Made by a program: the position numbers and the translations under genes. From Cyclobacteriaceae bacterium (GTDB taxonomy: Bacteria > Bacteroidota > Bacteroidia > Cytophagales > Cyclobacteriaceae), in assembly GCA_025808415.1 (NCBI GenBank), contig CP075525.1, forward strand, positions 3,023,501-3,087,500: a stretch of 64,000 nucleotides of DNA, read 5' to 3'. Below are positions 18,672 through 26,328 of this stretch, one piece after another. Position 1 is the stretch's first letter, and each line of letters opens with the position of its first letter. The notes beneath the pieces were generated by a model that worked only from the letters and a program-made list of their open reading frames with translations, did no database searches and was not told the origin of the DNA.

Positions 18672-19185
18672 GGTAAACCTTCAATACCCCATCGGAAAAT
18701 TTATTCCAAAGCCAACCTACACCCCGGAAGAAATAGCAGAGAATATCGCAATCATTCAACACTTGCCGGATAAAATCCAGGCTTGCCTGCAAAACTTTAC
18801 ACCGGCTTTGCTGAATACCCCATACCGCCCGGGTGGGTGGACTGGTCGTCAGGTTATCCATCATTTAGCCGACAGCCACATGAATGCCTACATCCGGAGC
18901 AAGTGGATGATCACCGAAAACACACCGCTCATAAAAGCGTATGATGAAAAAGCCTGGGCCGAAACCCCGGAGACAAAACTGGACCCGGAACTTTCTGTGG
19001 CATTGTTAAAGGCCTTGCATGCAAAATGGATTTCACTACTTCGTGGGTTAACCCCTGATGATCTTCAGAAAAGTTTTCTCCATCCGGAAACCAGTAAGTA
19101 TGTACCGCTTAACCGGCTTATTGCCTTATATGCGTGGCATGGCGAACACCATTTGGGACACCTCAATCTTATTTTAGATTGTTGA
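18664..19185 (+). CDS. YfiT/DinB-like metal-dependent hydrolase or transferase
   Basis: 173 residues, four-helix DinB-like fold of the YfiT (bacillithiol S-transferase-like) type. The N-terminus (LQYPIGKFIPKPTYTPEEI) matches the family. Metal ligands fit His66/His67 in HHLADSHMN and the C-terminal cluster WHGEHHLGH (His163, His167). The family acts on thiols or small substrates with a divalent metal; the substrate is unknown. It overlaps terC by 8 bases. Its last codons (LILDC, stop at 19183-19185) run up to an inverted repeat beginning at 19189, so the C-terminus may have been remade by an insertion. Confidence 0.85.
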   Translation: MPEVNLQYPIGKFIPKPTYTPEEIAENIAIIQHLPDKIQACLQNFTPALLNTPYRPGGWTGRQVIHHLADSHMNAYIRSKWMITENTPLIKAYDEKAWAETPETKLDPELSVALLKALHAKWISLLRGLTPDDLQKSFLHPETSKYVPLNRLIALYAWHGEHHLGHLNLILDC

Positions 19186-19188
19186 TTG

Positions 19189-19206
19189 TAGATTTGGGAT
19201 TTTAGA
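19189..19206 (+). repeat. Left inverted repeat flanking the four-helix-bundle gene
   Basis: TAGATTTGGGATTTTAGA matches the reverse complement of 19600-19617 at 17 of 18 bases. It begins 3 bases after the YfiT-like stop codon and is followed by AATTCAATT, a sequence that also has its inverted counterpart on the right side. Confidence 0.65.
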
Positions 19207-19229
19207 AATTCAATTCTTAAATAAATACT

Positions 19230-19604
19230 ATGACATCAGAAGAATTAAAGACCAGAACGAAAAGATTTGCTATTGATGTTGTTAAATTTTGTCAGGATTT
19301 AAAGCCTACCCTTGCGCTAAATATTTTTTCAAAACAGCTTATTCGTTGTGCGAGTTCAGTTGGTGCCAATTACCGTGCAGCATGTCGCGCCAAATCTATG
19401 GCTGACTTTATCAATAAGCTCAAAATTGTTGAAGAAGAGGCCGATGAATCCATTTACTTCCTGGAGTTAATTGCCGAATTAGAACCAGATGTAAAATCTA
19501 AAACAGATGTACTCATAAAAGAAGGAAACGAACTTCTATCTATAGTTGTATCAAGTATTACCACATCCAAGAAAAAATTATCAAATCAAAAATCTAAAAT
19601 CTAA
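19230..19604 (+). CDS. Four-helix-bundle protein (23S rRNA intervening-sequence protein family)
   Basis: 124 residues, all helical. Motifs CASSVGANYRAACRAKSMADFINKLKIVEEEADES and YFLELI are those of the TIGR02436 four-helix-bundle family, known from 23S rRNA intervening sequences and from many free-standing intergenic copies in Bacteroidota. The molecular function is not established. The gene is bracketed by inverted AT-rich repeats (19189-19206 and 19600-19617) and lies squarely between two unrelated genes, which suggests a small insertable unit. The last codons (SNQKSKI, stop at 19602-19604) are already within the right repeat zone. Confidence 0.85.
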   Translation: MTSEELKTRTKRFAIDVVKFCQDLKPTLALNIFSKQLIRCASSVGANYRAACRAKSMADFINKLKIVEEEADESIYFLELIAELEPDVKSKTDVLIKEGNELLSIVVSSITTSKKKLSNQKSKI

Positions 19605-19625
19605 AATCCGAAATCTAAAATTGAA
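19588..19625 (+). repeat. Right inverted repeat and short tandem AATCTAAA units
   Basis: Several AATCTAAAAT/TCCGAAATCTAAA units follow each other. TCTAAAATCCGAAATCTA at 19600-19617 is the inverted partner of the left copy at 19189-19206. The array overlaps the 3' end of the four-helix-bundle gene and the likely start of the next gene. Confidence 0.65.
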
Positions 19626-20577
19626 TTACTCCCCTCCTCTCCTCCTATTCACCGCCCACCTCGAAACCATTTACCCGGCTTTGGTACGCAAGGTTAACCT
19701 TCAACACCCTTACCAGCGCGAACGCATTACCACACCCGATGATGATTTTCTTGACCTGGATTGGCTTACACAAAATTCAAACAAACTGGTTATCATTTCG
19801 CATGGACTGGAAGGCGATACAGAACGGGCTTATGTAAAAGGCATGGCCAGGCAATGCTTTGCAAACGGTTATGATGTACTTACCTGGAACTACCGGGGCT
19901 GCAGTGGTGAAATGAACCGGCAACTGCGCTTTTACCACAGCGGGGCCACGGATGATCTTCACACGGTGATAGAACATGCTGTGCAGCTTGGTCGGTTCAC
20001 TGAAATAAACCTGATCGGTTTTAGTCTGGGTGGAAACCTGACGTTAAAATACCTGGGCGAAGAGCGAACCTGCACGCCCCTGCTCCATAAGGCGGTTGTC
20101 ATTTCCGTTCCGGTTGACCTGCATACCAGTTGCATCCAAATTTCTAAACCGGGCAACTGGATTTACTCCCAACGCTTTCTGCGCAGTCTCAAAAAAAAGG
20201 TAATGGAAAAATCAAAAGTGATAACCAGTCTGGATACACGGGGGCTGGATAAAATAAAAACCTTAATGGAGTTCGATGATCATTTTACCGGGCCGGTGCA
20301 CGGGTTTAAAAATGCCATCGACTATTACGAAAAATCAAGTGCTATTAGGGTTATAAAGAACATAACCATACCTACTTTGTTGATTAACGCCCAGAATGAC
20401 CCCTTTCTTAGCGCTGAATGCTTTCCATCAACCCTATTAAAGGATCACCCGTTTGTTCAGTTCGAAGCCCCAACGCATGGTGGGCATGTTGGTTTTGCAC
20501 AATTCAATACGAAGGGTATCTATTGGTCGGAAGCACGCACGATCGCATTCCTGCACGAAAGAAGTACCCCTCAATAA
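19621..20577 (+). CDS. YheT-type alpha/beta hydrolase
   Basis: 318 residues from a TTG at 19621; the frame is open further up to a TTG at 19546, but that part only translates the AT-rich repeat. Family members begin near YxPPxLxxxxHLxTIYPxLxRKV, matching YSPPLLLFTAHLETIYPALVRKV here, so a start near 19621 is best. The nucleophile elbow is GFSLGG (Ser near 135), with Asp near 260 in NAQNDPF and His near 288 in HGGHVGF. The substrate is unknown; YheT relatives are predicted lipases or esterases. No ATG exists at the natural N-terminus, which may reflect an insertion of the unit just upstream. Confidence 0.8.
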   Translation: MNYSPPLLLFTAHLETIYPALVRKVNLQHPYQRERITTPDDDFLDLDWLTQNSNKLVIISHGLEGDTERAYVKGMARQCFANGYDVLTWNYRGCSGEMNRQLRFYHSGATDDLHTVIEHAVQLGRFTEINLIGFSLGGNLTLKYLGEERTCTPLLHKAVVISVPVDLHTSCIQISKPGNWIYSQRFLRSLKKKVMEKSKVITSLDTRGLDKIKTLMEFDDHFTGPVHGFKNAIDYYEKSSAIRVIKNITIPTLLINAQNDPFLSAECFPSTLLKDHPFVQFEAPTHGGHVGFAQFNTKGIYWSEARTIAFLHERSTPQ

Positions 20578-20624
20578 CCTGATCATTACTGAAATGCTTA
20601 TCTTGTGCTACGCAACAAACCTGC

Positions 20625-21320
20625 ATGATTGAACGGTACAGCATAACGGCCCCCTCCGAAAAAATTGCTGAGCGCTTTTCAGCCGATGTACCGGAATTTT
20701 ACTCGGCAAGGTACAACGCAGCCCCTACCCAACTCTTACCTGTAATCACCAGTGGCGCCCCGCAGGGCCTGTCGTTATTTTATTGGGGCCGTCCGCCACA
20801 ATGGGCACGCAACAAATCACTGAGTGAACGTATTATTAACCTGCACACTGAAACCTTGTTGGAGCGGCCGGTACTGAAAAAAGCCTTGATGAAATTCCGG
20901 TGTATTGTTCCTGCCGATGGGTTCTATGCCTGGAAAAAGCTCGGAAAGAAAACGGCCATCCCTTATCGTTTTATTACTGATCAGGATGTTTTTTCATTTG
21001 CCGGGCTTTGGGAAGAATTTGAAGACGAAGGCGGGGCCATGGTACACACGTTCACCATCATTACCACTGCTGCCAATGAAACCGTAAACCGTATTACGGA
21101 TCGGATGCCGGTTATCCTCAATAAACAAAGTGAACAAGTTTGGCTTGACTCCAAAGCAACCGAAACCCATATCGTAGCCCAGTTGTTAACCTACCCTGCT
21201 GATAAACTGAGCCTGTACCCGGTATCGCCTCGCATCAATGAAATTAAAACAGATGTTCCCTCCCTCATTATTCCAACCCCTCCGGCCGACCAGCACGGAA
21301 ACCTAACGCTGTTTGATTAA
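20625..21320 (+). CDS. SRAP-fold (YedK/HMCES-like) protein lacking catalytic residues
   Basis: 231 residues with clear SRAP features: YNAAPTQLLPVI (31-41), WGRPPQWAR, FRCIVPADGFYAWKK, FTIITTAANETVN and DRMPVIL. SRAP proteins normally begin MCGRY and use Cys2 to bind abasic sites in single-stranded DNA, helped by Asn, Glu and His. Here the start is MIERY, so Cys2 is Ile2. The Glu of GFYEW is Ala102 and the His of IHDR is Thr158. Only the Asn (Asn72 in INLHTET) remains. Cys is encoded one codon before the ATG, but no start codon precedes it in a sensible position. The frame is intact, so this is a conserved-fold non-catalytic form rather than a pseudogene. The retained fold suggests DNA binding, which is inference. 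Confidence 0.88.
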   Translation: MIERYSITAPSEKIAERFSADVPEFYSARYNAAPTQLLPVITSGAPQGLSLFYWGRPPQWARNKSLSERIINLHTETLLERPVLKKALMKFRCIVPADGFYAWKKLGKKTAIPYRFITDQDVFSFAGLWEEFEDEGGAMVHTFTIITTAANETVNRITDRMPVILNKQSEQVWLDSKATETHIVAQLLTYPADKLSLYPVSPRINEIKTDVPSLIIPTPPADQHGNLTLFD

Positions 21321-21381
21321 CGCTGCTTTTCCTCGCTGCTATTAATCCTCAACCACTAAACCTTTGCGTCTTAGTAAAATT

Positions 21382-21411
21382 GAGATTGCTCCGCAGCCGC
21401 TCGAAATGACA
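21382..21411. repeat. Short REP-like intergenic sequence
   Basis: The stretch containing GAGATTGCTCCGCAGCCGC followed by TCGAAATGACA resembles the dispersed intergenic repeat often seen in Bacteroidota genomes. It lies between the convergent ends of the SRAP and lipoprotein genes. Only one copy is seen in this window, so the call rests on recall of the pattern. Confidence 0.35.
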
Positions 21412-21440
21412 GTGTATTTTTGAGATGGCTTCTGATGGAA

Positions 21441-22406
21441 TCAAAACCCGTCATCCTCGTCCTCCTCCTTTTTAGCAGGTGGTGTGTCAGCTTTTTTAGA
21501 TTTAGGTTCGGCCTTTTGTTTGGCCGGTTTATCTCTCTTCTGGAAGACTGCAAATCCATTTTTCTTCTTCGCTGCCGGTGCCGGCTTTTTCGCTGATGCT
21601 GTATCGCGCGAGGCATCGTCAAACTCATCAAAGTTATACTCATCCATATCAGCCGAAACTTTTTGCTGATCCAATGATGCATCATCGGCCTTCTTATCTT
21701 TCTTCTTAAATAAACCTCCAAAGAAACCTTTAACTCCCTTCTTCTCCTTCTTAACGGCTTTCGCTGATTTTTTAGCTTCCCCTATTTCTTTTGCCAGGCG
21801 CACATCCGGTAACACCAACACATCGCGCAGGTACCACATGTAGTTATCCTGTTCAACGTTGAAACCAATTTCTTTTACGTGGTAATTTGGCTTAACCGGA
21901 ACACCGGGTACATAAAACCGATCGTAACGATTGGTGACTGAATCGTAATGAATACTATCGGGGTAAGTGTGTTTTAACACACGCACTTCCCGATCAACAC
22001 TGATCACATATTTTGTTTCCTTTACAGCAGTAGAATCGCGGGGCTCAACATCCACAATGTAGGTGCTGTCAATAACCGAACGCGCGGCTCGGTCAAGATC
22101 GGAAGCTACGGCAAGGTCATCCATCAACAAAGAATCAGGAACAACCGGATTTACCGGTTTCATAACCACGGTTTGTAAACTCCTGTTTTTCTTTCTGTAA
22201 GTAGTAGGCTCAGCAATCAGGTACTTGGTTTTGCTGGCACTGGCCAGCACTTTGGGCTCACCTTCTTCGTTGAAATAACTATACTTTTTCTGGAGTTCCT
22301 GCTTATCGTAAATAAAGGCGCTTTGGTAGGCAGGGCATACCACCTTTTGGGTACAACTACCCAAAAGCCAAAGCGAACCAACTACGAGAACAAATGCCCT
22401 GATCAT
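21441..22406 (-). CDS. Lipoprotein with Lys/Asp-rich disordered tail
   Basis: 321 residues. The signal peptide MIRAFVLVVGSLWLLGSC ends in a lipobox with Cys18. The middle part (about 20-200) is an unrecognised globular region with KKYSYFNEEGEP and YDRFYVPGVPVKPNYHVKEIGFN. From about 205 to the end the protein is low-complexity: KKEKKGVKGFFGGLFKKKDKK, then acidic and Ala/Lys/Pro-rich runs ending EEDEDDGF. No enzymatic motif. Such tailed lipoproteins occur in Cytophagales and are uncharacterised. It is monocistronic, with a promoter-like TATTTTTG (22423-22430) just upstream. Confidence 0.7.
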   Translation of the reverse strand: MIRAFVLVVGSLWLLGSCTQKVVCPAYQSAFIYDKQELQKKYSYFNEEGEPKVLASASKTKYLIAEPTTYRKKNRSLQTVVMKPVNPVVPDSLLMDDLAVASDLDRAARSVIDSTYIVDVEPRDSTAVKETKYVISVDREVRVLKHTYPDSIHYDSVTNRYDRFYVPGVPVKPNYHVKEIGFNVEQDNYMWYLRDVLVLPDVRLAKEIGEAKKSAKAVKKEKKGVKGFFGGLFKKKDKKADDASLDQQKVSADMDEYNFDEFDDASRDTASAKKPAPAAKKKNGFAVFQKRDKPAKQKAEPKSKKADTPPAKKEEDEDDGF

Positions 22407-22422
22407 GATAGGGGTAATCAGA

Positions 22423-22430
22423 CAAAAATA
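22423..22430 (-). promoter_or_regulatory. Bacteroidota -7 box (TATTTTTG) for the lipoprotein gene
   Basis: TATTTTTG on the minus strand fits TAnnTTTG and lies 17 bases before the ATG at 22406. A convincing TTTG -33 element at 17-23 bases spacing is not visible. Confidence 0.35.
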
Positions 22431-22531
22431 GTGAAATAAACAAGAAGTAATTCTAATCCTGACAGAAATGTAACCTACTGATTATCAAATTACTTACATG
22501 CCCAACCGTAGGTAAAAGTTCTACCAAAACA

Positions 22532-22753
22532 CTAATACCCGAAGATATAACGCTTCAATATGATAAGCAGGCATACCAGGAAGATCAAAATGGATATTTT
22601 ATTGATGGTATGCATAGCCCGGATATTGAAGGTATTCGGACGGGTTGGATCCTTTTTGCGGAAAAAATAACCGGCCACCTCACCCAATTGAAAAAATTCT
22701 TTTAACCGGTTTCCGGTTGGTTTTGCGTTGTTTGCCTGCCCCTTATCTTCCAT
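22532..22753 (-). CDS. Small single-span membrane protein (DUF6728-like)
   Basis: 73 residues. N-terminal half hydrophilic with LKEFFQLGEVAGYFFRKKDP, C-terminal half one membrane segment (KISILIFLVCLLIILKRYIFGY). It starts 5 bases after the ispG stop, so it is co-transcribed with ispG. The family is found as a small conserved gene in Bacteroidota and has no known function. The family name is from recall of the motif order. Confidence 0.7.
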   Translation of the reverse strand: MEDKGQANNAKPTGNRLKEFFQLGEVAGYFFRKKDPTRPNTFNIRAMHTINKISILIFLVCLLIILKRYIFGY

Positions 22754-22758
22754 CGTTT

Positions 22759-24744
22759 CTAATTTTCTACTGTTTCCGGGTTAAACCATACACCGTCTTC
22801 CCTGATCAATTCAATCAATTCATCTACCGCATTAGCCGAAGGCACATTACGCTTAACCACTTCTTTTCCACGGTACAAGGTAATGCGCCCCACACCCGAA
22901 CCCACATAGCCATAGTCTGCATCGGCCATTTCGCCCGGGCCGTTCACAATGCAACCCATAATACCAATCTTCACACCTTTTAAATGATCGGTGCGCTTTC
23001 TGATCATAGCAGTAGTTTCCTGCAAATCAAATAATGTTCTGCCGCACGATGGACAGGAAATGTATTCCGTTTTCGACATGCGGTTGCGTGTTGCCTGCAG
23101 TATGCCAAACGATGTCTTGTTACAAATGTCAGCCCAACGCAATTGTTCTTCCTTTTCCGAAACACCGGTTACTCCTATCATTATTCCATCACCAAAACCA
23201 TCTATGAATAATCCACCGGCATCAGTAGCAGCATAAATACGAAGGTTATCTTCGGGCATTACGTTATACGTACGTTGCACTACAACGGGAAAAGAAAGCT
23301 GTTGCTGCACCAATTCAAAAAACACCCTTCTAAGCTCAGCCATAGCGTGAGCATTAACACTATAAAGCACGGCAACAACAGAGGGTGTGCTATTGAGTTT
23401 ATTCAGCAAACGTTCATTTAATTCATGGATAGCGAAACGAACAAAATTAACATCGGTGTGAAGCTCATGTGTACTCATGAACTCATCGGCTGAAAACAAA
23501 GGCAGTTTATTCACTTTATCATCCGACACATTCCATGTTTTATAATCTCGGATTTCTTTTAGTCCGTTCGGTAGCATAAAATCAATTGGACGACTACCGG
23601 TGTAAACATAATCTGCGCCCTGATCATTCATGCGCCACTTATCAGGTTCGGGTAAATAAAAATGCCCGATGCATTTTAAATCTTTGTAATCCTTTATTTC
23701 TATTTCGCTAAGATCGGCAATCACACGCGGCACATTATGCGCTCCACCGATATTACCAACTTCGTGTGTTGCACGCCTGGTGTATTGAAATGGATTGATG
23801 GGTGACTCTGTCAGTGGCAGGATGGGTTTATGATGCAGACGATCAACATACCGGTCGACCATAATCTTTGCCACGGGCGCCTCGGCTTCAGGCTCTTCGG
23901 TTAACGAAACACGCACGGTATCGCCTAATCCATCCTCCAGCAACGTACCAATACCCACGGCCGATTTGATCCTTCCATCCTCACCATCGCCTGCCTCTGT
24001 AACGCCCAGGTGCAGGGGATAAGGTTTGAGGCCTTCTTCATCCAATTTCTGCACCAGCAACCGATACGCCTGCACCATTACTTGCGGGTTGCTGGCTTTC
24101 ATGGAAAGCACAATATTATAGTATTGAAGGTCTTCACATATTCGTAAAAACTCCAATGCCGACTCAACCATGCCCAGCGGGGTATCGCCATACCGGCTCA
24201 TAATACGGTCTGAAAGTGAACCGTGATTTGTTCCGATACGCATGGCCGTGCCGTACTCCTTACAAATTTTTACAAGGGGGGTAAACTTCTGGCGTATGCG
24301 GTCAAGTTCAGCGCGGTATGCATCATCGGTATAATCAATAACTTCAAATTTCTTTTTGTCGGCATAGTTGCCCGGGTTAACGCGAACCTTTTCAACAATG
24401 CGTGCGGCCAGCTCGGCAGCATTGGGGGTAAAGTGAATGTCGGCTATGAGAGGAACACGGTAGCCACGTTTACGAAGTTCTTTTTTTATCTCCGCCAGGT
24501 TTTGTGCTTCCTTTAAACTGGGTGCGGTTATGCGAACATACTCGCAGCCAGCTTCCACCATACGGATAGTCTGCTCTACCGAACCAAGGGTATCCATAGT
24601 ATCTACGGTGGTCATGGATTGTACCCGGATAGGGTTATTGCCACCCAACGGAACATCACCTATAGAAACCTCCAGGGTCTTTCTTCGGCTGTACTGTACA
24701 AGGTTGTTGCAATATCGCTTAAGGGAAGCTATTTCGGGGCTCAC
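22759..24744 (-). CDS. ispG: 4-hydroxy-3-methylbut-2-enyl diphosphate synthase (long form)
   Basis: 661 residues, enzyme of the non-mevalonate isoprenoid pathway, converting MEcPP to HMBPP with a [4Fe-4S] cluster. The N-terminal TIM barrel shows VSIGDVPLGGNNPIRVQSMTTVDT and LIADIHFTPNAAELAA. The C-terminal Fe-S domain has Cys564, Cys567 (CPSCGRTL), Cys598 (GIMGCIVNGPGE) and the Glu605 ligand. A large insert between barrel and Fe-S domain (about residues 290-500) makes this the long form found in Bacteroidota, Chlamydiae and plants, compared with about 370 residues in E. coli. It is followed by the small membrane protein and preceded by an SDR gene 62 bases upstream. A -7 box TAACTTTG lies at 24762-24769. 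Confidence 0.97.
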   Translation of the reverse strand: MSPEIASLKRYCNNLVQYSRRKTLEVSIGDVPLGGNNPIRVQSMTTVDTMDTLGSVEQTIRMVEAGCEYVRITAPSLKEAQNLAEIKKELRKRGYRVPLIADIHFTPNAAELAARIVEKVRVNPGNYADKKKFEVIDYTDDAYRAELDRIRQKFTPLVKICKEYGTAMRIGTNHGSLSDRIMSRYGDTPLGMVESALEFLRICEDLQYYNIVLSMKASNPQVMVQAYRLLVQKLDEEGLKPYPLHLGVTEAGDGEDGRIKSAVGIGTLLEDGLGDTVRVSLTEEPEAEAPVAKIMVDRYVDRLHHKPILPLTESPINPFQYTRRATHEVGNIGGAHNVPRVIADLSEIEIKDYKDLKCIGHFYLPEPDKWRMNDQGADYVYTGSRPIDFMLPNGLKEIRDYKTWNVSDDKVNKLPLFSADEFMSTHELHTDVNFVRFAIHELNERLLNKLNSTPSVVAVLYSVNAHAMAELRRVFFELVQQQLSFPVVVQRTYNVMPEDNLRIYAATDAGGLFIDGFGDGIMIGVTGVSEKEEQLRWADICNKTSFGILQATRNRMSKTEYISCPSCGRTLFDLQETTAMIRKRTDHLKGVKIGIMGCIVNGPGEMADADYGYVGSGVGRITLYRGKEVVKRNVPSANAVDELIELIREDGVWFNPETVEN

Positions 24745-24761
24745 GGGTTAATATTTGAATG

Positions 24762-24795
24762 CAAAGTTAACCGATACAGCGGTGATTTTGTTCAA
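24762..24795 (-). promoter_or_regulatory. Promoter-like pair upstream of ispG
   Basis: On the minus strand a TTG is followed after about 23 bases by TAACTTTG (24762-24769), matching the Bacteroidota TAnnTTTG consensus. Spacing is slightly long. It would give a leader of only about ten bases before the ispG ATG at 24744. Confidence 0.4.
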
Positions 24796-24806
24796 CTTTA
24801 TTACCT

Positions 24807-25505
24807 TCAAATATCGCCCAATTGGGGCCTTATTATCACTTCCTCCACTACGCTACGGCCCGAAAGGGAATAGGAAGCATAAATTAGGTCGGCCACGTCT
24901 TCAACTTTCATAAAACGTTCATCGGGCAAATCAACCCCATCCCAACTGGCTGTTTTGGTAGCCCCGGGCATTACAGCTGTTACGCGTATGCCATATTCTT
25001 TCAATTCTTCCCGCAAGCACTTCGACATGCCCAGCATGGCAAACTTCGTGATGGCATAGGAGCCCCCATTTGCATATGCTTTTATGCTGGCTATGGAACA
25101 AATATTAAATATATGGCCCGACCGAGCTGCTTTCATAGCCTCAACAAATCCACGGGTGGTGTGGTAGGCGCTGTACAGGTTAGCGGCCATCATGGCTTCC
25201 AGGTTGCCATCCGGCTCGGTTGAGATTTGACCGGGAACAAAATAACCGGCATTGTTCACTAAAACGTCCACCGGTCTTTTCAGGCTTAAAACAAATTGGC
25301 AGAACAATGCTGCCTGGCTTTTATCCGAAACATCGGCCTGAAACGTGTGGATGGTAGCCTTATCTTTTAAAGCATTTACCAACGCATCAAGATCTGTTTG
25401 TTTACGGGCGCAGGTTACAATATCAAATCCATGGTTTATAAATTTCTCTATTACTGCACGGCCAATACCCTTTGTGCCCCCCGTTACCACTACTAGTTTA
25501 CGCAT
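24807..25505 (-). CDS. SDR-family NAD(P)-dependent oxidoreductase
   Basis: 232 residues, classical short-chain dehydrogenase. Cofactor motif TGGTKGIG (8-15), structural NNAG (84-87), catalytic Ser near 137-140 (NICSIAS), Tyr150 and Lys154 in YAITK. Length and motifs indicate an active reductase of the FabG-like type. The basic/polar residue pattern after strand 2 (CARKQTDLD) suggests NADPH. The substrate cannot be told. It is divergent from mlaE (85-base gap) and lies 62 bases upstream of ispG. Confidence 0.9.
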   Translation of the reverse strand: MRKLVVVTGGTKGIGRAVIEKFINHGFDIVTCARKQTDLDALVNALKDKATIHTFQADVSDKSQAALFCQFVLSLKRPVDVLVNNAGYFVPGQISTEPDGNLEAMMAANLYSAYHTTRGFVEAMKAARSGHIFNICSIASIKAYANGGSYAITKFAMLGMSKCLREELKEYGIRVTAVMPGATKTASWDGVDLPDERFMKVEDVADLIYASYSLSGRSVVEEVIIRPQLGDI

Positions 25506-25519
25506 ATCAAATGAAATGT

Positions 25520-25527
25520 TATTTTTG
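25520..25527 (+). promoter_or_regulatory. Bacteroidota -7 box (TATTTTTG) upstream of mlaE
   Basis: TATTTTTG fits TAnnTTTG and lies 63 bases before the mlaE ATG in the divergent gap. The -33 position shows only TTTA, so support is partial. Confidence 0.35.
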
Positions 25528-25590
25528 GTATCTTTAGCAAGATAGTGATAAGGATTTAAAGGTATACCCCATACGTAACATCACGTTTTC

Positions 25591-26328
25591 ATGAAGGAAA
25601 TAGGCAAGTATTTCATTTTTTTAGGGTACCTGTTCATTAATCGCGAATCGTTTAAAACCCACTATAAATTAATTTTAGATGAATGCGTCCTCATCGGGGT
25701 TAATTCGATCTTCCTTTTTGTTTTAGTTTCCTCATTTATTGGTGCGGTTTCCACCGTTCAAACTGCCTTTAACCTGGTGGCTCCCTACATTCCCAAATAC
25801 GTTATCTCACAGGTGGTGCGCGAGATGACCGTGCTTGAACTTGCCCCAACAGTAATGGCCATTGTGTATGCAGGTAAGGTTGGCTCCAGTATGTCGGGAA
25901 ACCTGGGCACCATGCGCATTACCGAACAGATTGATGCCCTGGAAGTAATGGGCATTAATTCCATTAATTACCTGGTGCTGCCAAAAATTGTTGCATCTAT
26001 TTTAATGTACCCCTTATTGGTAATTGTATCAGGTGTTTGTGCGCTAATGGGCGGTTACCTGGTGGGTGTTGTTACCGGAATCCTCGCCCCTACCGAATAT
26101 ATTTACGGAATACGCTACCTGTTTAACGAATTCACAATAACCTTCGCTTTAATCAAGGCGGTAACCTTTGGCTTTCTGGTGGCTTCCATTTCATCTTATA
26201 AAGGATATTACACCGTTGGTGGCGCGCTTGAAGTGGGGATATCCAGTACAAAAGCGGTAACTACCAGCGTAATTGCTATTCTGCTGGCCGATTACCTGCT
26301 GGCACAGCTATTACTTTCACCGGCATGA
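25591..26328 (+). CDS. mlaE: MlaE-family ABC transporter permease
   Basis: 245 residues with five to six membrane segments. The MlaE signature is present: VREMTVLELAPTVMAIVYAGKVGSSMSGNLGTMRITEQIDALEVMG (about residues 87-132). In the Mla system the permease moves phospholipid between the inner membrane and periplasmic MCE proteins to keep outer-membrane asymmetry. The ATPase gene overlaps its end by 4 bases (ATGA). No MCE-domain (MlaD) gene follows; the next gene is convergent and unrelated, so the substrate-binding partner must be elsewhere. Confidence 0.93.
   Translation: MKEIGKYFIFLGYLFINRESFKTHYKLILDECVLIGVNSIFLFVLVSSFIGAVSTVQTAFNLVAPYIPKYVISQVVREMTVLELAPTVMAIVYAGKVGSSMSGNLGTMRITEQIDALEVMGINSINYLVLPKIVASILMYPLLVIVSGVCALMGGYLVGVVTGILAPTEYIYGIRYLFNEFTITFALIKAVTFGFLVASISSYKGYYTVGGALEVGISSTKAVTTSVIAILLADYLLAQLLLSPA

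Noticed and set aside
19230..19604. Four-helix-bundle gene as a sign of a 23S rRNA gene
   Set aside because: No rRNA sequence flanks it; the neighbours are protein genes.
21371..21721. Arg/Lys-rich open frame on the minus strand overlapping the lipoprotein tail
   Set aside because: It is a frame-shifted translation of the Lys/Asp-rich tail of the 21441-22406 gene.
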